Positions 35,976 through 47,617 of a DNA stretch of 64,000 bases are shown here, one piece after another. The notes beneath the pieces are model-generated. The model was not told the origin of the DNA. It saw nothing but the letters and a program-made list of their open reading frames with translations, and ran no database searches. This DNA is from Sycobia sp. Sy_11 (taxonomy: Eukaryota > Arthropoda > Insecta > Hymenoptera > Epichrysomallidae): assembly GCA_018907035.1 (NCBI GenBank), contig JACCIC010000027.1, positions 2,981,001 to 3,045,000 on the forward strand, given 5' to 3'. Position 1 is the first letter of the stretch, and each line of letters begins with the position of its first letter. A program made the translations under genes and the position numbers.

Positions 35976-37947
35976 CTCAATTACTCACCCTTTTTCGCAT
36001 TTCCCGAGCACTGGGGACAGCTGCGCAAGGTGTGGCCAGGCCAACTACAGCCCCGGCACAAGAACCGCGGATCAGGACCTGCTGTCCGACCTTTGTTCTT
36101 GTCACTGAGGGGCTCGCGCACCAGCTTTCCTTTGAAGGAGGGCTTCCTCTCCCACTTAGGTGAGGTCGACTCGCTGGTCTTTCCTGTACGCGGCGACCTC
36201 GGGCGTGAGTCGCAACCGCTCCTCTTCGGGATAAGGGCTGCGACACCTGGCGCCTCTAAATCAGGTGAGGTGGCTCTAAAGCTAGCCTCTTGCAAAACTT
36301 CTCGCACCAAAGCTTTGAAGTTGGGCGGCTTTACGTCCACGGCCGCGATCCTTGGTTTCGGGCGCGTTCGAGACGTGTCTGCCGCATGGAAGGCCACTTC
36401 GGGCATTATGCAGTCCTCGGGTGACGGGGGTGGCTTATAATTTCGCTCCGCGTCGCGGACGCATTCGGCCTCTCGAGCAAGCTCGATTAGCCGATTGCCG
36501 GTTGTAATCTTCTCCCGCGGAACTAACTTCTGTATCTCCGGGAGTAGATTACGGTAGATAAGGGCGAGTTCTTTGTCGTCCGATCATGGTTCTTCGAACC
36601 GATTGAGAATCGTTAACAAACAAAACACGTAGTCACGTGTTGGCTCGCGTTTCGCCTGTGTACGCCGCTGCGCTTCGCTGATTAGCTCAGCTTGGAAGCG
36701 TCGATCGACGCCGTAGCAGCTCCGGGCTGCGTGGCAGAACTCTTGCCACATGGTCCAGTCTTTCCGGGATAGACGGTACCAATGCAGGGCGACACCGTCG
36801 ACGAGCTCCGTCATGGCATTGAGCATGTCCTCGTCCGTGAGCGGTGTCAACCTGCGACATTTCGCGATACTCTGCAGAAATTCTTCTACGCTTTTCCCCT
36901 TGGCACCATTGAATCTAATTTTCCATTGGCGCACGGTCTTACCAATATCCGTGCGCTGGGCCAAGGTGTTTGACAACGTTGATCGCGTTATATTCGCGGA
37001 CGAGCTTATCACATTTCGATCCATGTGATGCCCCCCCCCCTTCCAGGCCCTTGGTACCGAGGGTGGCAAGGAGCCGAAAACGTAGGCTCGGTGGTCGACC
37101 CTACAAACCTATTACTGTTGAGGTTTTTGTCACTTTCCAAGTATTGCAGATCGTACGTGTCTTGGAAGATGACACGGTCACGTCGCGCCGATTTCTGCAG
37201 CTGTTGATGAATGCTAGCTAGCGTAGCATGTATCTCACTTTGTCTCTGCTGCAAATCTTGGACAGTGCAGTTTTGGTGTTGCATCCAAGTTTGCAGCATA
37301 TTTCGCAGGGTATGTAATCCCTGACGAAGGTTTACATTGTTTTCGAGGTCAGTAGGTTGAGGCTCGACTGTTGTATTCGTCGAATGAGATGCGACTTGCG
37401 CCTGACGTGTGATGTCATTCGTGACACACGAGTCGGGAGGCGTAGTTACGCTCGTGGTGGCTGCCTGAATCGGCGATTCGTTGGCAGTGCTCCATGCGAG
37501 CGGTTCATGCCTGTTTATCTCAGCCAAATTGAAGTCGATCAAATTTTGTATTTGGTGATCGACAGCTGCTGTGCTATTTCATTGGTCTGTGCTCAGATGA
37601 ACTTCCCGAGCCTGCTGTATGTCAAATGATACATCCGCTTGTTCGGCATACGTCGCTTCCATTCGATCCAAAATATAAGTCTTTGTTGCGTCGCGCATTG
37701 TCGATGTGACGATTATCTTTAATAGATTTTTATCTCTGCGCGCGCGTGTTTTTATAATATCATTCTCACTCTCGCATTCCACAGAATCTCCTGGGCTATA
37801 ATTTCTTGCTAGTCTGTGGTATAGCCTAGCAGCCTTTTGAAATGGGGAACCCTCATTTTTTAATTCTAGTTCCGCTGTACTTGTGTTTGTTTCTTCCTCA
37901 CATAGGCTTTGAAGCCAGTCGTTGAAGTCGTTTGGCGGATTTTCCAT
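35976..37947 (-). pseudogene. Gypsy-2 gag
   Basis: Starts MENPPNDFNDWLQSLCEEE at 37947. One TGA at about 37579, then the same frame continues to a run of 11 G on the minus strand (about 37029-37039), where the frame shifts. Capsid: KTVRQWKIRFNGAKGKSVEE, LVDGVALHWYRLSRKDW and CYGVDRRFQAELISEAQRR. Another stop follows at about 36590. Nucleocapsid zinc knuckle CRGCSWPGHTLRSC (CX2CX4HX4C) near 36050. The first 300 residues are Gln/Ser/Thr-rich with a possible coiled stretch (LQQRQSEIHATLASIHQQLQ). Confidence 0.85.
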
Positions 37948-39456
37948 CTTTTATTTCTTCAGTTGAAAATTAGAAGAAGACAAACGAGCAAACGGAAAAA
38001 GAAAAAAAAAATACAACGTGAGAAAAATAGAACGTTACAGCCCAAACTTTTTGGCAAATGATTAAAAGCCGGCAATCGCAAGAGATAGTGGAGTGCGAGG
38101 GCGAAAACGCAAAAATTAGGGGCGACTGACGCAAAAGAACCAGAAAATATAAGAGAAGAAAAAAAAATTCAACAATTTTCAAAAATTTTCAAAAAAATTT
38201 ACCAAAAATTTTCCCAAAATTCTTATTTTGGCTTTCGAATTCTCGATTTTCCAAAAAAAATTATTTTGATCTTGTAATAGTTTTTACTTTTTGTATTTAT
38301 CAAGAAATGTAAAAAAATACAAAAATACAAAAAAAAGAAAACACAAAAAAAAACAAAAAATAAAAATATAGTTTATTTTTAGTCCTTTAATAATTACTAA
38401 AAAATTTTTATTTTTCAGTTTTCAAAAAAACAAAAAATTTTCCAAAAATTTTTAAATATTTTCCGATTTTTCAAAAAAAATTTTATTTTGCACCTTTAAA
38501 GAAAACAAATTTTATTTTTGTATTTTTGAAAGAAGGGGAAAAAAGAAAAAAAAAATTTTATACTGCAAAAATATTAAAGATATAACAATATCAAAATGAA
38601 GATCAGAAAGTGAAAAGCATGAAGGGAACAATCAATTTTGATCAAATTAAATTGAGAGCAAAGAAAAATTTGCGTTAGTCGCCTGTACACTGTATGTACA
38701 GCGTAGAGTCGCGGTGGTGTGTGTATGTGAATATACACAGATCGCTGACTTCGCTATTTATAGTCGACTATGTGTAAAGAAGAGAAATTTTGATTATATT
38801 TAATTTACACTAAATGTTCCTTATGCCTGTAACGGCGAAAATTTATTATTATATTATAATGGCGAATGTAAATCTAGTTATATTTTCATATTACGTTATC
38901 TTAAAAATTAATTATTGATTAATTTTAGTTTAGCTTAGATGGAATTCACATATTTAATTTAAGCTAAATTTTAAAGTTGCATCCATTTAATATATATATA
39001 TCAGTATTATATAAATTAATGTATATGTGTGTATTTAACTTAAAATTAGTTTTGCTTGAAAAACTGCACAAATATTATATTACCGTATTCGGCATTCTGT
39101 TTCATTTGTGCTGCTTTTCAGCCACTTTTGCCGAATTGCCGTTGGCCTTGTCCGACTTCGAGAGTGTTTACATCTACGAACTCGCAACGTAAACACTCGC
39201 GATATACTGTGCGTTCGCACTCTGTAATATCACAATTTTCGATATAATAAAATTTTAAGTTATTTCCGCGCATCCGCGTCACTTGCGAATATTCGCCGAG
39301 GCACTAAATATAATACAATATATTATGCCATATATATTATAAAATATATATATATGCAATAGAGTGTATAATAAAATACATAATAGCATATATAATTAAA
39401 TATGCATAAATGTATAAATGTATATATATTCCTATATCAAGTGCGATCCCGAGATC
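37948..39456 (-). other. Gypsy-2 leader, extremely A/T-biased
   Basis: No gene. From about 38160 to 38580 the DNA is built of AAAAATTTT and CAAAAATTTT-like words with almost no G or C. It lies between the primer site and gag, so it should belong to the element unless another insertion is nested here. Confidence 0.6.
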
Positions 39457-39469
39457 GCGTTGGGCGCCA
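39457..39469 (-). other. Gypsy-2 primer-binding site
   Basis: On the minus strand TGGCGCCCAACGC follows the LTR end directly; this is the tRNA-Lys-type primer site seen in several insect Gypsy elements (established for Osvaldo-like elements). Confidence 0.8.
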
Positions 39470-40373
39470 TGTAACGGTGCGCGTGTCCGCCTCGAACACG
39501 AGGACGGTGGGCACGGCCGTTGCAAAAGGTGTGCCCGGCTGGGCTTAGCTCCGAAAGAATGCGGCAAAGGAGAGGGGCGGTTCGCGAAGGGCGAAGGCTC
39601 GCATGCAGGATTCGCACGGAATAAGAAGACAAAAGGTAAAATTAAATGGGCTTTAATGTCTCGCGGGTTTACAGGACGGGTGCGCTAAGGCGCGACGAGC
39701 GCAGACCGAGGGTCGCCGAGGCGACGGCGCGCGCGGAGCTAGGGAAGAGAGAGAGAGAGAGAGAGAGAAAAGGGGCTGCCACTTACAACGAGTCAGAGCT
39801 CGTTGATCCCGCAGCGCGTCCTCGTCCGACAGCAGCGCCTTTCTTCACCGGGAGCGGCGGTGACGTCGCCGTCCAGAAACCTCGGGATGGGGCGGTTATT
39901 CCGCGGAGACGGGGTCGGACGACAGTTCGTCCGCTCGGACTCGTCCTCGGCGCGTGTGCACTGCACACACCCACAGTACCGTGGCACAACACGCGCGTCC
40001 GATCGGGTACACTCCCCGAAGAAGAGGTACGTGGTGAGGGGAAACACGTGGAGCACGAGGCGTGTTGCCGTACACGATCAAACACGACACAGTAAAAATT
40101 AAAAAAAACGTGCGTGGAGCGAAGGCCGGTTAAGACGCGTGTCAAAAGCTCGCTGATTTCTCTCTGTCCAATTCTTCGCGCGCGCGGCCGTCTCTCCCTA
40201 CTCCCCGCTCTCTCTCTCTCACTTACCTCTCCGCCGGTGTAGTTGTGCTTCGGCCTGTAACAGATAAACATCTATACATGGAAATATACAAATACATATT
40301 TACAGGCTACGGCTAGAGAGAGAGCAACGGGACGTGGGAAAGCAAGCGCACGTAGTGCTTGCGTTCCCCGTCA
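39470..40373 (-). repeat. Gypsy-2 5' LTR (904 bp)
   Basis: The + strand begins TGTAACGGTGCGCG and ends CCCGTCA, with the primer site at its inner edge. GC-rich, contains a GA tract (39749-39769). Several long overlapping open frames here (39646-40095 + and its antisense) are non-coding LTR artefacts. Confidence 0.85.
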
Positions 40374-40376
40374 CAA

Positions 40377-40418
<42 letters not shown>

Positions 40419-40711
40419 CATGTATGGCAAATGATATATTAAAATTAATATAAATATATTAATATATATATAGATATAAAAATAAATCATAAAAGTAAAT
40501 TGCCTAGTGAATAAGCATATAAAAGTAAATTAGATATGATATTGGATTACAAATTATTTATTATAATAATATGTTATGATACATTAAAATTATATATAAA
40601 TATTGTAAATTGGCTATGCCATTTCGCTTTTTGGAAATATATAAATCATACAAGACTTTGACAGTTTTTAAGATCTATACCATGAAGCAAAAATGACCTT
40701 TACAAGTCTAT
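40374..40711. other. Spacer with (TA)n at 40378-40412
   Basis: AT-rich DNA between the Gypsy-2 outer LTR end and arm 2. The LTR end is followed by CAATC and about 17 TA units, again a TA-rich insertion neighbourhood. Confidence 0.6.
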
Positions 40712-41928
40712 AATACAATATGTTCATAAGTGAAAAAGAACTGTATTTAAGAGCAGACTGTAAATATATACTAAGTTGTAAACAAGCTTACCAGCTTAGA
40801 AAGAATAGAAAACAAAGATATAAAAACCCTGTCCTTTTCCATAGTCATAGAACTTATCTTGATATTTCGCAAACCATTCCAGTGAAGCAAAGCTGAAAGT
40901 CAGTAAAGAAGTATTTAAGTCTCGAAACTTAAGTAAGTGGCGTAACCGCAAATGAAAAATTCTAATTTCTTCAATGAATTGTTTCGAAATAATTAATATT
41001 TTTATTATTCAAATTCTTGCGTATGCCCTTGTCGAGGGCGAAAGAAGCACCTTTGTCTACGGGATTCGCTTCGCAACACGAATACGGGACGGGGATCCGG
41101 ACATGTGAACGTACGATAATAGTATCCCGAAAATCTCCGTCCGTTACTAAATACTCTCACAGAAAACTCTCAAAAATTGATATTTAGTTAGTCGACGCTC
41201 TGTTCTCTACCAAGCTCTACAGGGAAGTGACTACATATTCGCGTAGTGGCGAAATACGCGTATTTTCCTTGTTCAATATTGTGGTGCACTCGCATCTTAC
41301 TTGCTAATTCTTCCTTTGACATTGGCTGGCATCGGCTTTTCTTCACGCGGGAATTTTTCATTTCAAAATACAATTTCTAAATATTAGTAAATATCTACTA
41401 GCGAAATCAAAGACGACCGAGGTATTAACGATAAAATGTTAGAAATCACGTCACAATATGTATGTATATTTTACCTATATAAATGATTAGTATACGGCGC
41501 TATTTAAACCGGTACACTCAGAAGCAAGAAATAAAGTTGTAGTATATAGAAATTTAATTTATAATCTATTTATTAAAACAACAGTATTCCTTATTATACA
41601 TCTTTAAATTTAACTTTAAACAATTTTAAATATACATCTGTGAATTTAACACAGTTATTCGAGTTTGATTTTTTAATACACAACACTACAATTAGGACAA
41701 TATAGCTAAATAAAAACAATTATGATGGGAGTATTAACATTCGCTTGGTCCATGCAAGCAGTTATCTGTCTTCTTAGGTATTTTTACTATGTCTATTTAT
41801 TTTGCTAGGATATTTTTTATGAAGATTTGACTAATCTATTCCAAATGAATTGGAACTTATAGTATTCAAATAAAGAATACTAAACAATTTTTTTTATCTA
41901 TCGTTAGACTACTGTTAGAGTGTATATA

Positions 41929-42390
41929 TTAGGTGTACAACTTTGCTTTCGACGTTTTACAATAGATGGCTGTAGCGATAAATAGTAGTCTAAATAAGTA
42001 GATCGTAGATATCATACAATAAGCTTACATATTTATAAACAAAACGTCACCGAAATATTAGTCGATTTGCGTCTGCATCATAAAGTTATTCTTGATTAAA
42101 CGTGTCAGCTTACGAGACAAATTCTCGTCATTTGCGGGAGGTTTTAATTTTCTGCTTTAATATAAAAAGGTCTGTGGCTGCGGCTCATCGAATGCTTCCA
42201 AATAATATCTATGGTGAGACTGCTATTAGTAAAAGAACATGTCGAGAGTGGTTCCAACACTTCAAGAACGGTGATTTTCACGTTGAAGGCCAGCATGGCG
42301 GTAGAAGACAGAAGGTTTTCGAAGATGCAGTTCGAAAAATGGGTTCATTACGATAGTCGCTCCAAGGTCATGCTCAGTATTTGGTGGGAC
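41929..42390 (+). pseudogene. Truncated mariner in arm 2 (partner of 30972-31954)
   Basis: Starts at the TTAGGTGTACAAC end after TA. The frame 42102-42356 is the same as in arm 1 except for two residues. It stops just after SKVMLSIWWD, where arm 2 is deleted. Confidence 0.88.
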
Positions 42391-42593
42391 GTAGTATTAT
42401 ATATAGAAGTATTGAAGCAAACAATTTTTATTCTTTTTTATATTCAAAATATTGTACGTAAAATAATAATATGATATTATGTAGCATCTAGGAATGAAAT
42501 AAAATTTTATAATTATATTGCAATGTGTTATTTCAATGAATAGCATATTTTTTAAAATTTTAACTTACTTAAGTTTTATCTTTGATCTAATTA

Positions 42594-43879
42594 TCAGGTA
42601 TGTGAATAAGTCTTTCCCGTTTTTTTTCAAATTTTGAGTCTTTATTGTGAAAAAATGGTTACAAATGAATTATTGAAAGCATTGGCCATCGCTAGCTACA
42701 ACTTTTTCCCATCTTTCTGGCAACATACGAATCCCGTTGCGAAAAAATTCGACCGGTTTGGCCTCTATCCAGTCATCCACCCATTTTTTCGCTTCCTCGT
42801 AGGAATGGAAGTGCTGGCCAGCCAGGCCATGCGTCATCGATCTGAAGAGATGGCAATCAGACGGAGCAACGTCTGGACTATACGGCGGGTGGGGTAGGAC
42901 TTCCCATTTGAGCGTTTCTAAGTATGTTTTCACCGGCGGTGCAACATGTGGGCGAGCATTGTCATGTTGCAAAATAACTTTGTCGTGCCTGTCGGAGTAT
43001 TGTGGCCGTTTTTCTCGCAGTGCGCGGCTCAAACGCATCAATTGTCGTCGATAGACCTCGCCTGTGATCCTTTCATTCGGTTTCAGAAGCTCATAGTAAA
43101 CCACACCTAGCTGGTCCCATCATATACAGAGCATGAGCTTGGCGCCATGAATATTTGGCTTGACCGTCGATGATGATGCATGGCCGGGTAGTCCCCATGA
43201 TTTTCTTCGCTTCGGATTATCGTAACGTATCCACTTTTCATCGCCAGTCACGATACGATGCAGAAAACCCTTTCTTTTATGTCGCTGAAGCAGCTATTCG
43301 CAAGTGAAAAAACGCCGTTCGACGTCTCTCAGCTTCAGTTCGTACGGCACCCAATTTCCTTGCTTTTGGATCATTCCCATGGCTTTCAAACGCTTGGAAA
43401 TGGTTGTTCGGTCAATTCCCAATGCTTCAGCAAGTTCTTCTTGCATTTGACAAGAATCTTCATCAAGCAAAGTCGCCAATTCTCGATCATCAAAGATTTG
43501 CGGCCGCTCGGAACGCTCCTTGTCTTCCACGTCGAAATCACCGCTTTTGAAGCGTCGAAACCATCCGCGAACACTTGAATCATTGGCACAACCTTCTCCA
43601 TAAGCCTCCTGAAGCAATCGATGCGTCTCGGCAGCAGATTTCTTCAAATTGAACCAATAAAGTGAAACTTCCCGCAAATGACGTCGACTCGGCTCAAATT
43701 TCGACATTTTCACGATATCAAAAATTTATGATGCGAAAAAATTTTAACTAATGTGTTAGTATGGAATTGTTGACATATGAATAAGCTTTGATTATGACAT
43801 ATGTAACCATTGAATACTCGCACAGTATTGGTGGCGCCATCTCTTACGAAAAACGGGAAAGACTTATTCACACTCCTAA
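42594..43879 (-). mobile_element. Nearly intact mariner, 1286 bp (mauritiana-like)
   Basis: TA target duplicates at 42592-42593 and 43880-43881; inverted ends share TGTGAATAAGTCTTTCCCG. The length equals the 1286 bp of Mos1. Arm 1 shows the empty site near 29485 (AAATAAATTCATTAGATC), so insertion came after the inverted duplication. The transposase frame is unbroken apart from two nonsense codons. Confidence 0.93.
42670..43713 (-). pseudogene. Mariner transposase, 347 codons with two stops
   Basis: DNA cut-and-paste transposase with a DD34D catalytic core. Begins MKMSKFEPSRRHLREVSLYW; first helix-turn-helix KKSAAETHRLLQEAYGEG; second around EALGIDRTTISKRLKAMG; linker NWVPYEL. First Asp in VTGDEKWIRYDNPKRR, second in LQHDNARPHV, third in APSDCHLF (Tyr to Cys beside it). 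Ends LPERWEKVVASDGQCFQ. Stops: TAG after FFTCE (family Gln) and TGA in CIWWD (first Trp). Both fit single transitions. No frameshift. Recently inactive. Confidence 0.92.
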
Positions 43880-44111
43880 TAATTTATTTGAATTAAAAAA
43901 TGAAATGTATATATGAAACCGAAAAAAATGTTTTCGCAGTCTATACTTTTTTTAATGAAATATAAAAAGCTGTGAACTATGAGAAATAAATTAATATGAA
44001 AGAGATGTTTTTATACGTTTATGTAGGATAAGGTAGTATATAAAGCCATTCTAAAATAATTATACAGTAAAAGTTGGTTTCAATTAATTTTAAAATTTAA
44101 TTATTATATAC

Positions 44112-45308
44112 ACACAGTCTATCCCTAAAATATTAAGACTGAGGGTACATAAACAGGAATAAATTTATAAAATTTTTTAACAAATTATTTATTCAAAATA
44201 GTTTCCATTAGAAGTAATATACAAGTGGGCACAATTTTCCAGTCTTTTCCTGCTTTTTAAAAACTCCTATATTGGAATGATTTTTAATAATTTTTAATTT
44301 CATTCCCTTTCAATTCCAGTTTCAATTTGGGAAACAGAAAGTATTCAGAGGGACTCAAATCAGGCGAGTATGCTAGGTGACTAAGTGCAAGAAGTATTAC
44401 TTTAGTGAAAAATTGAGCGTTATTTGCTTCAAATTTGTACTAGTGTATTATAGTGAAAAAGGAAACAAGAGTAATCTTTCCACAACTCGGATCTAACTCG
44501 CGCCATTCTTTTACACAAGCGATCGAATAATTGTTAATGGAATGAAGCATTCACCGTAGTACCTTAAGGAACAAATTTTTTGTGGATGATACCTTTAGAA
44601 TAAAAAAAATTATTAACATTGTTTTAATGTTTGATTTTTGACAGCGAAATTTTCTTTTGCGGTGAGTTTTCGTCAATCCACTCATCACTTTGACATTTCA
44701 TTGCAAGGTCGTATGCAAAACAATAAATTTCATCATCCATAATAATAGTCCCGTAATAATTCAAGAAAAATTGGATACGTTTCAATTATTTCCAGCAAGT
44801 CACGTGCATGAGAAACTCATTTATCTCGCTATTCAGCAGATGGAGCAAAATGCGCGCAGAGCTTCTTTTTTTAAGCACTTGTTTATAATATATTGAATAG
44901 TAAATTTTGATATTCCAGTAAGTTTTTCAAATAATCTGCAATTAGAGTTACGCTTATCCTTTAACGCAACTGCGACATTATCGATGTTAATATCACAATT
45001 CGTGGTGCATGCCCGCTCGCTCCTTTCGTCGGCTTCAAACAATTCTCTGTCGCAAGGAAGTTAAATCACCGAAGAATAGTAGCATGAGGCATAATATATT
45101 CACCATAATATTTTCTTCATTGCCGTTGCACTTTTACCAATTTTAAAGCAACACTTAATTGTAATAGGTTGTTCGATATTTTTATTCATATTAAACATTG
45201 ACAGCGACCACTTTAATATTCCCACGCAATTGGCCAACATTTCATGAACATGGCTCAAGCAGTACCAATTTTATATCCGTAGTCTTATAACTTTTGGGAC
45301 AAACTGTG
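44112..45308 (-). mobile_element. Mariner-like element with both ends, decayed
   Basis: Ends match as inverted repeats: CAGTCTATCCCTAAAATATT at left and CAGTTTGTCCCAAAAGTTAT at right (reverse complement), both beside TA. The minus strand carries MNKNIEQPITIKCCFKIGKS, then GISKFTIQYIINKCLKK (helix-turn-helix), and late LLALSHLAYSPDLSPSEYF with third catalytic Asp changed to Glu-like position, then FPKLKLELKG and RLENCAHLYI. Middle part heavily decayed. Its last bases are also at the outer end of arm 1. Confidence 0.8.
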
Positions 45309-46529
45309 TATATATACATATAGATAATAGTATGAATAACAAATAATCAATGTATTGTTCATAACAAATTACAGTATTTAAATTTTCACTTGTTATTAAC
45401 TATGGACAGTAGTTCGATGAATTGTTTTATTTTGATTTCATACGCAAAATAAAACACACACACACACTGTATATATTTATATACCGTGAATGAATAGCTT
45501 CATATTTCATCGTTTTAGTTTTTATTCAAAATATGAAAATGTTTAATGCTTTAGATTTTATTTTATAATGAATAATTAGTTAACACATATAAACAAATTG
45601 CAACAAAATCTAAGTTCGCATTAAAAGAAATTAACTCAACATTAAATTAATCTTAATGTCCTTTCTTAACATTTGATCTATGTTTAATTGTCGGCTATAA
45701 ACTTTCTTAAAAATAATTTAAATACAATCACCATCAATTTTCAAAAACAAAACAAAGTATATATCCGAAAGACAATCATATTCAATATAAATGAAGAATA
45801 TATATACAATATATATATATATAGGAAAAACTATCTCATAATAAAAAAAAATATACATTAGTACAATGCATATCAAATCCCTAAAAGTACATTTTTATGA
45901 CATAGAAGAAATCAATGCGACTCTAAACCAGATGCATAAAAATAATATGGAAAGATACATGTCGAAAACTGTGAAATCTTAGAATACTTTGTAATGCTCC
46001 GTCTCCGCTCTGCTTTCAATGGATCGGAATCATTTTCACATTACTTTTTAATTTACTAGGGTTTGTTTGAAAAGGGAGAAACGTATCGGCAATGGTAGAT
46101 ATAAATATAACTAAATTGTAAAGAAATAGAGTACAAAACGGTTTTTTTTATAGAAAACCAAATAACACAAGCGATGGAAAATATACAGTACAATTTTATC
46201 AATTCTGCGAAATTCCAGGATACGAGATGAACGCATGCGAAGCAGTTAGGACATTACTAACCTAAATAAAATAATAATAAGTAAAAATCAAATAATAATA
46301 ACTTTGAAATTTTTCTCAGCTCTAGATGAGTAAGATTAAAAGAGAATTTGTAAGACAGAAACCTACGACTACAAAAAATTTTTGGTGAAATTACAACAAA
46401 ACACAGTATACGAGCGAAGGAAAAGATAAAAACATTTTGCTAGAATATTATTCAATTATACCTAGTAATGCACACGTAAACTATACAATACAAGAGGCGA
46501 TATGGACAATAGAAATGGACGGTCTTTAT
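45309..46529. other. AT-rich intron, no gene seen
   Basis: Contains a short (CA)n at about 45452 and (TA)n at about 45807; nothing coding. Confidence 0.5.
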
Positions 46530-46985
46530 AACATGTCGTTTAATAAGTCCCGAGACTAACCCAGAGATGGTGCTAGTAGTACCAAACTGGCCACGATTCT
46601 CCAGTATACGAACCTTTACATGAAATGTGTAAAAATTTCACGTCGATCGGACTATAAACAACGATTTATAGAGGTTAGAGTAAAGTCACTTTATAATTTG
46701 TTTGAAAAATGGAAAAAAGCGAGTTTCGCGTATTGATAAAACATTGTTTTTAATGGATAAAAACATCATAGATGTCCAGAAATGGCTTGAAAAAATTAGC
46801 CGGATTCCTCTCCATCCAAACTAATGATTTGTTAGTGGTATACCGAATTTAAACGTAATCGCACAGGCACAAACGATGCAGACCTTTGGAGTAGGCCATA
46901 GAAAGCCCTTATACCAGAAAAAGTGAGTGAAGTGTTGAGAATCGTAATGAACTATCGCAAAGTAACTTACAATTCTGACATTAAT
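46530..46985 (+). pseudogene. Mariner N-terminal fragment
   Basis: Leader and start MEKSEFRVLIKHCF, then EFKRNRTGTNDADLWSRP and PEKVSEVLRIVMNYRKVTYN, the N-terminal part of a mariner-like transposase including the helix-turn-helix linker. It ends abruptly at about 46985, joined to a Gypsy fragment. Several stops. Confidence 0.75.
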
Positions 46986-47617
46986 TATAGAAATGGAAAA
47001 ATGAACGTAAACACAGATGCACTCTCAAGAAGCCTAGTAAAAAAAAGTATATGTATAATAACGCGTCAGAAAAGAAGAAGTACAAGTGAAAATAAAACAA
47101 AAACTATAAGAAATATAAACAAATCAGCTAAAAAGTAACTTTAAGGGAATAACAAGCACAAAATACATTTGAATAATAAACAAGGAATTTGAATAATAAA
47201 TAAATGAATAATAAATCGAGGAATACCAAATCATAAAATTATATAAAAATAATATTATACAAGCAAAAGATTCTTCTTTTGCTAGAAATAACATTATACT
47301 AATACTCAACCAATAAGGGGAATACTTAGACAATGTAACAGAACGACTACTACTTAGAATGAATACAAAATTTATTGAAAAAAAAATCGAAATCAAAACA
47401 ATAATAGGAAAAAAGTTTACTATGTTACATTTAAATATATTATAGGTAAAAAAGGCGCAAAGTAGAAACGAAGATATTATGTAATAATTAAAATATTTAA
47501 AAACAATCGTAGTAGGTAATAATATAAATGCTGTAATTGTACCAAAAGAAATAAAAATTTTAAATATTAACTGGGAAACCAAAAAAAATAATTAGCTTTA
47601 ATTAAAATCATAATTAT
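46986..47617 (+). pseudogene. Gypsy pol fragment: RNase H end and tether
   Basis: INYRNGKMNVNTDALSRS is the C-terminal signature of Gypsy RNase H; SICIITRQKRR parallels the VITRSGR tether in Gypsy-3 below. The rest is Lys/Asn-rich decayed sequence on + strand. The integrase core was not found, and the RT lies outside or is lost. Confidence 0.65.

Larger units (their letters stand above)
33170..40373 (-). mobile_element. Gypsy-2: Ty3/Gypsy LTR retrotransposon lacking RT
   Basis: Minus-strand order: complete 5' LTR (40373-39470), primer-binding site, long AT-rich leader, gag, protease, RNase H, integrase, polypurine tract, and an 81-base stump of the 3' LTR cut at the arm 1 junction. The reverse transcriptase domain is deleted. 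The frame is otherwise fairly well preserved. It lies between the two arms of the inverted duplication. Confidence 0.92.
40712..44185. repeat. Arm 2 of large inverted duplication
   Basis: Reverse complement of 29182-33169. It continues on its outer side into the complete mariner 44112-45308, whereas arm 1 has only that mariner's last bases, so arm 2 looks like the original and arm 1 the copy. Arm 2 later gained a mariner (42594-43879) and lost about 1.8 kb at about 42390. Confidence 0.92.

Noticed and set aside
39646..40271. Long overlapping open frames of up to 162 codons on both strands
   Set aside because: They lie inside the GC-rich 5' LTR of Gypsy-2, overlap each other on opposite strands and show no motif.
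29182..44185. A Polinton/Maverick or other giant transposon with long inverted ends
   Set aside because: The inner region holds only a Gypsy element and no polymerase B, retroviral-like integrase of Polinton type or capsid genes; arm ends cut known elements and lack terminal structure.
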